Source: JAPHTQ01 sp050295975 (lineage in GTDB: Bacteria; Pseudomonadota; Gammaproteobacteria; Thiohalomonadales; Thiohalomonadaceae). From it: a stretch of DNA of 64,000 nucleotides. Under the pieces are notes generated by a model, which had not been told where the DNA came from, made no database searches, and saw only the letters and a list, made by a program, of their open reading frames with translations. Shown piece by piece: positions 60,387 to 64,000 of this stretch (the first letter of the stretch is position 1; each line of letters begins with the position of its first letter). The stretch lies in contig JBNKQR010000010.1 of assembly GCA_050295975.1 (NCBI GenBank), positions 3,995 through 67,994 of the forward strand. Reading direction: 5' to 3'. The translations under genes were made by a program, and so were the position numbers.

Positions 60387-63035
60387 ATGCTCTTTGCGGT
60401 TAAGGAACTGTTCGACGTAGCACGCTTCGAGGCCGACCTCGAAGCCGCTGACAATCCACTCAAACCCTTCCGTGATGCCATCCGCACCGCCGATGACGCC
60501 CTGGAGTACCGCTTCCTGAATGGCGAATCGGTGGTCTCCCTGGTCACCCATCGAGCCGCCTTTATTGATCAAATGCTGATCCATGCCTGGCGCTTCTGTG
60601 CCCCGACGGTGGAGGATATCGCCCTGATCGCCGTTGGCGGCTATGGCCGAGGTGAGCTGCACCCCCGCTCCGATATCGACATCATGCTACTGGCCGAGCC
60701 AGAGGCTTTGGGGGAACACGGCCCGGAGCTGGAGAAGTTCCTCATGTTCCTCTGGGACCTGGGACTGGAGATCGGCCACAGCGTACGCACCCTGGCCGAC
60801 TGTGTGGAACAGGGAGAAGCCGACATTACCGTCGCCACCAATATTATGGAGGCGCGTCTGCTCTGCGGTCCGGAGCCCCTGTTCCAGGCGATGCGCGAAC
60901 AGACCGACAAGAACCACATCTGGCCCAGCCGCGATTTCTTCCAGGCCAAATGGGAAGAGCAGATCGCCCGCCACCGTAAATACCACGACACTGCCTTCAA
61001 TCTGGAACCCAACATCAAGGAGAGCCCTGGCGGCCTGCGCGACATCCAGATGATCGGCTGGGTCGCCAAGCGCCACTTCGGTGCCGAGACCCTCGGCGGT
61101 CTGGTCGACCACGGTTTCCTCAGCAGCGAGGAATATCTGGCGCTCAATGAGGGGCAGTCCTTCCTCTGGAAGGTGCGTTATGGCCTGCACACTCTGGCCA
61201 AACGGCGTGAAGATCGTCTGCTGTTCGATCACCAGCGCACCCTCGCAACACAGTTTGGTTACAGCGATGAGGATGGTCGTCTGGCGGTGGAGCAATTCAT
61301 GAAGGACTACTACCGCACGGTGATGGAGCTACGGCGGCTGAATGAGATGCTGCTGCAATACTTCCAGGAGGAGATCCTCTACGCCGACGAGAGCGACGAG
61401 CCGGTAGCGATAAATCGCCGCTTCCAGTCGCGTCACGGCTTCATCGAGGCCACCGACGCGCAGCTCTTTGTCCGTCAGCCCTTCGCCATGATGGAGATCT
61501 TCCTGCTACTGGCACAGAACCCGGAGCTGAAAGGAGTACGCGCAGGCACCATCCGCCTGCTCCGCCGTCACCGCCATCTGATCGACGACAAATTCCGCAA
61601 CGACCTGCGTTGTCGTAGCCTCTTTATGGAACTGCTGCGCCAGCCCCAGGGTGTGACCCATCAACTGCGCCGGATGAACCGCTACGGCCTGCTCGCCGCC
61701 TACATCCCCGCCTTTGGCCGTGTTACCGGGCAGATGCAGCACGACCTGTTCCATGTTTACACCGTGGATGAACACACCCTGTTCGTGGTGCGTAACCTAC
61801 GTCGCTTTACCGTGCCGGAATTCCATCATGAATATCCGTTGTGCAGTCGCGTCAGCCAGCAAATACCCAAACCCGAGTTGCTACTCATCGCCGGGCTGTT
61901 TCACGACATCGCCAAGGGTCAGGGCGGCGATCACTCTGTACTCGGCGCCGAAGAGGCAGAACAGTTTTGTAAACAGCACCACCTCAGTGACTACGATACC
62001 CATCTGGTCACCTGGCTGATCCGAAATCACCTGCTCATGTCCACCACTGCCCAACGCCAGGACATCTCCGAACCCGACGTGATCAACAACTTCGCCACCA
62101 AGGTGGGCAAGCAGGAGTACCTCGACTATCTCTATCTGCTCACCGTCGCCGACATCCGTGCTACCAGCCCGGGAGTGTGGAACTCATGGAAGGATGCACT
62201 GCTGGCCGAGCTCTACCACAGTACTAACAAGGCGCTGCGCCGCGGCCTCTCCAACCCGGTACTGGAGGCGGAGATCATCAGCGATCATAAAGAGCAGGCA
62301 CGCAAACTACTCGCACTACATCGCATACCACCAGCGACCATCGACGGTTTCTGGGCACGCCTGAGTAAGGATTACTTTCTACGCTACTCCGGCCAGGAGA
62401 TCGCCTGGCACACCCAGGCCGTTACCGAACATGGCGAGAGTAAAGAACCGCTAGTCGTGCTGCGCCAGCAGACCGAACGGGGCGGCACCGAAATCTTTCT
62501 CTACACTCCGATCCGTGAACACCAGTTCACCATCACCACCACCCTACTCGATCAGATTGGTCTGAACATCGTTGACGCACGCATCATGCCGTCGAACGAC
62601 AACCACACCCTCGATACCTACATGGTGTTAGAAGAGGATGGCAAACCGATCCACGGTGAATATCGCCTGATTGAAATTGGAGAAAAGCTAAAGCAACGAC
62701 TCAGCGCATCCGAACAGACATCGGAAAAGATCAACCGACAAATGGCGCGGCAACTGAAACACTTCAACATCCAGACTCGCGTGCTGTTTCATGATGATGA
62801 AAACAACCAGCGCACCATGATGGAAGTGATCACCTCCGACCGCCCTGGTCTGCTATCACACATCGCCCGTGCACTAGCCAGCTGCAAAGTGCGCCTGGTC
62901 AACGCCAAGATCGCCACCTTCGGTGAACGTGTAGAAGACATCTTCTTTCTTACCGACGAACACAACAAACCGCTGGATAGCGATGAACAGAGAATCTGTT
63001 TAATGGAAAGGATTGTGGAGGCGTTAGAGGGTTAG
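60387..63035 (+). CDS. glnD: PII uridylyltransferase / uridylyl-removing enzyme GlnD
   Basis: GlnD senses glutamine and uridylylates or deuridylylates PII signalling proteins, setting nitrogen assimilation. The 882-residue protein has the nucleotidyltransferase motif GGYGRGELHPRSDID at 84-98, a helical GlnD-type domain, the HD hydrolase centre with LFHDIAKGQGGDHS near 504, and two C-terminal ACT domains (about 700-780 and 810-880; GLLSHIARALASCKVRLVNAKI). It starts immediately after the map stop codon, giving a map-glnD operon as in E. coli. Length matches the family (about 890). Confidence 0.98.
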   Translation: MLFAVKELFDVARFEADLEAADNPLKPFRDAIRTADDALEYRFLNGESVVSLVTHRAAFIDQMLIHAWRFCAPTVEDIALIAVGGYGRGELHPRSDIDIMLLAEPEALGEHGPELEKFLMFLWDLGLEIGHSVRTLADCVEQGEADITVATNIMEARLLCGPEPLFQAMREQTDKNHIWPSRDFFQAKWEEQIARHRKYHDTAFNLEPNIKESPGGLRDIQMIGWVAKRHFGAETLGGLVDHGFLSSEEYLALNEGQSFLWKVRYGLHTLAKRREDRLLFDHQRTLATQFGYSDEDGRLAVEQFMKDYYRTVMELRRLNEMLLQYFQEEILYADESDEPVAINRRFQSRHGFIEATDAQLFVRQPFAMMEIFLLLAQNPELKGVRAGTIRLLRRHRHLIDDKFRNDLRCRSLFMELLRQPQGVTHQLRRMNRYGLLAAYIPAFGRVTGQMQHDLFHVYTVDEHTLFVVRNLRRFTVPEFHHEYPLCSRVSQQIPKPELLLIAGLFHDIAKGQGGDHSVLGAEEAEQFCKQHHLSDYDTHLVTWLIRNHLLMSTTAQRQDISEPDVINNFATKVGKQEYLDYLYLLTVADIRATSPGVWNSWKDALLAELYHSTNKALRRGLSNPVLEAEIISDHKEQARKLLALHRIPPATIDGFWARLSKDYFLRYSGQEIAWHTQAVTEHGESKEPLVVLRQQTERGGTEIFLYTPIREHQFTITTTLLDQIGLNIVDARIMPSNDNHTLDTYMVLEEDGKPIHGEYRLIEIGEKLKQRLSASEQTSEKINRQMARQLKHFNIQTRVLFHDDENNQRTMMEVITSDRPGLLSHIARALASCKVRLVNAKIATFGERVEDIFFLTDEHNKPLDSDEQRICLMERIVEALEG

Positions 63036-63086
63036 TGTTCGGGAGCAATTAATATTAGAAAGAATTACTCACTGACCCGGTTTTTT

Positions 63087-63578
63087 TCATGGCACTTTTT
63101 TGAACAGCCAAGTACCAGCTCCTTTTTTTGATGAAATCGTTAATCTGTCAATAATTTCATCACGAGGAAACATGCCGCCATCCCCTTTAAAGATTAAATG
63201 ATTATTATTGTCGTGTGAAAACTGCACAACCAATACTTCTTTAGGATTTATGGTGCTACGCCCCAGAGGCTGGTTGCCTTTTTTAAAACCAAAATAATAT
63301 TCAACATCTTTCAATGATGCTGTATAGCGTTCATTAATTATGAAGACGCAATCATCAAACATACTTGATGATTCATTTTCAATAATTAACGATATCCCAA
63401 CCGCTTCTTCGCCACCGAAAACAGAGTCATCCGAAGTTGAATATGAAACCACTAAACCTTTTAAAACATTACCCTCCATCGCCAGACCTACGTAATTTCC
63501 AAGCTCTCCATTTGAACAGGCATATAAAGTAGCCAATGAGGAAAGAAGAAGGCTAAGAAGTACTGATTTGGTATTCAT
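63087..63578 (-). CDS. Small lipoprotein of unknown function
   Basis: From the ATG at 63578 this is a 163-residue precursor (MNTKSVLLSLLLSSLATLYA then Cys21) with a lipobox LYAC, so it is probably lipid-anchored in the periplasm. An upstream GTG or ATG frame to 63629 would bury the signal peptide and is rejected. The mature part is beta-rich and acidic, with VVSYSTSDDSVFGGEEAVGISLIIENES and a C-terminal GAGTWLFKKVP. I do not recognise a family. The DNA is clearly more AT-rich than the surrounding genes, suggesting recent acquisition or weak constraint. It converges with glnD. Confidence 0.7.
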   Translation of the reverse strand: MNTKSVLLSLLLSSLATLYACSNGELGNYVGLAMEGNVLKGLVVSYSTSDDSVFGGEEAVGISLIIENESSSMFDDCVFIINERYTASLKDVEYYFGFKKGNQPLGRSTINPKEVLVVQFSHDNNNHLIFKGDGGMFPRDEIIDRLTISSKKGAGTWLFKKVP

Positions 63579-63714
63579 ACACTGCAACTTGGTGCTCCTA
63601 GCAATGACAACCAAAGGAGGCAGACACAATTGAAAAATGCAGGAAAAGGAGATGTAGTTTAGGTGCCTTCCATTGCCTGTCTATGCTTTCCCTCTGTTTA
63701 GCTCATATTACGCT

Positions 63715-64000
63715 TCAATCCATTGAGATCAACTCCACCCCATTGCCATCCGGATCACGACAGAAGATCGCATTGCGGCCTGATCTGCTTTTGCTGATGG
63801 GAATCCCTGCATCCATTATTCGCTTCGCCAATTCATCCAATCCCTCCACCGCCAAAGCCAGATGACGATCACGCCCCACATGATCGGGTCGTTCACTCTC
63901 CGCATCGGGATTGGGTAGTTCCAGCAGGTGGATCTGTTGCTCACCGATGGCGAGCCATGCACCGGGAAAACCGAGTGGTGGGCGGTCGATCACTTTCAGC
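63715..64000 (-). CDS. VOC-family (glyoxalase/bleomycin resistance) protein, N-terminus cut by window edge
   Basis: The frame is open to the window edge. The visible 95 codons hold the second half of a vicinal-oxygen-chelate fold: IGEQQIHLLELPNPD, RDRHLALAVEGLDELAKRI, then FCRDPDGNGVELISMD with the C-terminal metal-ligand Glu. The conserved HLALAV His and the final Glu are consistent with a metal-binding member. The substrate cannot be inferred, so names such as glyoxalase I or fosfomycin resistance are not justified. The start codon lies beyond base 64000. Confidence 0.85.
   Translation of the reverse strand, partial: LKVIDRPPLGFPGAWLAIGEQQIHLLELPNPDAESERPDHVGRDRHLALAVEGLDELAKRIMDAGIPISKSRSGRNAIFCRDPDGNGVELISMD

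Noticed and set aside
1..64000. CRISPR arrays, tRNA or rRNA genes, insertion sequences, prophage
   Set aside because: I looked for evenly spaced direct repeats, cloverleaf-ending CCA stems, transposase motifs and phage genes and saw none. Nearly all bases are accounted for by housekeeping genes.

Overview
The window is a chromosomal segment of a Gram-negative gammaproteobacterium. The evidence is the conserved gene order: rpsB-tsf-pyrH-frr-uppS-cdsA-dxr-rseP-bamA-skp-lpxD-fabZ-lpxA, then rnhB-dnaE-accA-tilS-pyrG-kdsA-eno-ftsB-ispD-ispF-truD-surE-pcm-nlpD-rpoS, and carA-carB-greA plus ftsH-folP-glmM-tpiA. Base composition is moderately GC-rich. The organism makes lipopolysaccharide, and a candidate flagellar sigma factor (FliA) promoter in front of a chemoreceptor gene suggests it swims. 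Several traits are shared with acidophilic or sulfur-oxidising proteobacteria (gnnA/gnnB beside lpxB, a metal-type KdsA), but I cannot name the species.

Layout. 1-5739 (minus strand): tpiA (cut by the window edge), glmM, folP, ftsH, rlmE. 5901-6191 (plus): yhbY. 6175-11501 (minus): a DUF4149 membrane protein, greA, carB, carA. 11703-14201 (plus): a CPA1 Na+/H+ antiporter carrying a cyclic-nucleotide-binding domain. 14318-22052 (minus): recJ, an RpfE-like protein, and an amino-acid cluster alaC-alaA-hom-thrC. 22181-22576 (plus): an Mth938-domain protein. 22645-26463 (minus): rpoS, nlpD, yqaA, pcm, surE. 26600-28852 (plus): an Smr protein and a chemoreceptor, inserted between surE and truD. 28849-43444 (minus): truD, ispF, an MscS-type channel, ispD, ftsB, eno, kdsA, pyrG, tilS, accA, dnaE, rnhB. 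43640-46859 (plus): gnnA-gnnB-lpxB. 46928-59331 (minus): lpxA up to rpsB. 59619-63035 (plus): map and glnD. 63087-64000 (minus): a lineage-restricted lipoprotein and a VOC-family protein cut by the window edge.

How the genes work together. Most encode cell-envelope construction: UDP-GlcNAc supply (glmM), early lipid A assembly (lpxA, lpxD, lpxB), Kdo (kdsA), fatty-acid precursors (accA, fabZ), phospholipid and undecaprenyl carriers (cdsA, uppS), isoprenoids (dxr, ispD, ispF), outer-membrane protein assembly (skp, bamA) and envelope stress (rseP). The most distinctive point is a gnnA-gnnB pair directly ahead of lpxB, inverted relative to the usual lpxA-lpxB-rnhB order. It predicts a lipid A backbone containing 2,3-diamino-2,3-dideoxyglucose with amide-linked acyl chains. 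LpxA also carries Met at the acyl-chain ruler position (residue 169), which predicts a short (C10) 3-hydroxyacyl chain.

No stretch longer than about 300 bases lacks a gene. The longest gap (59332-59618) holds the rpsB promoter and structured leader. I see no tRNA, rRNA, insertion sequence, prophage or CRISPR array. Small non-coding features include a heptad inverted repeat, several intrinsic terminators, two hairpin leaders and a dispersed palindromic repeat.
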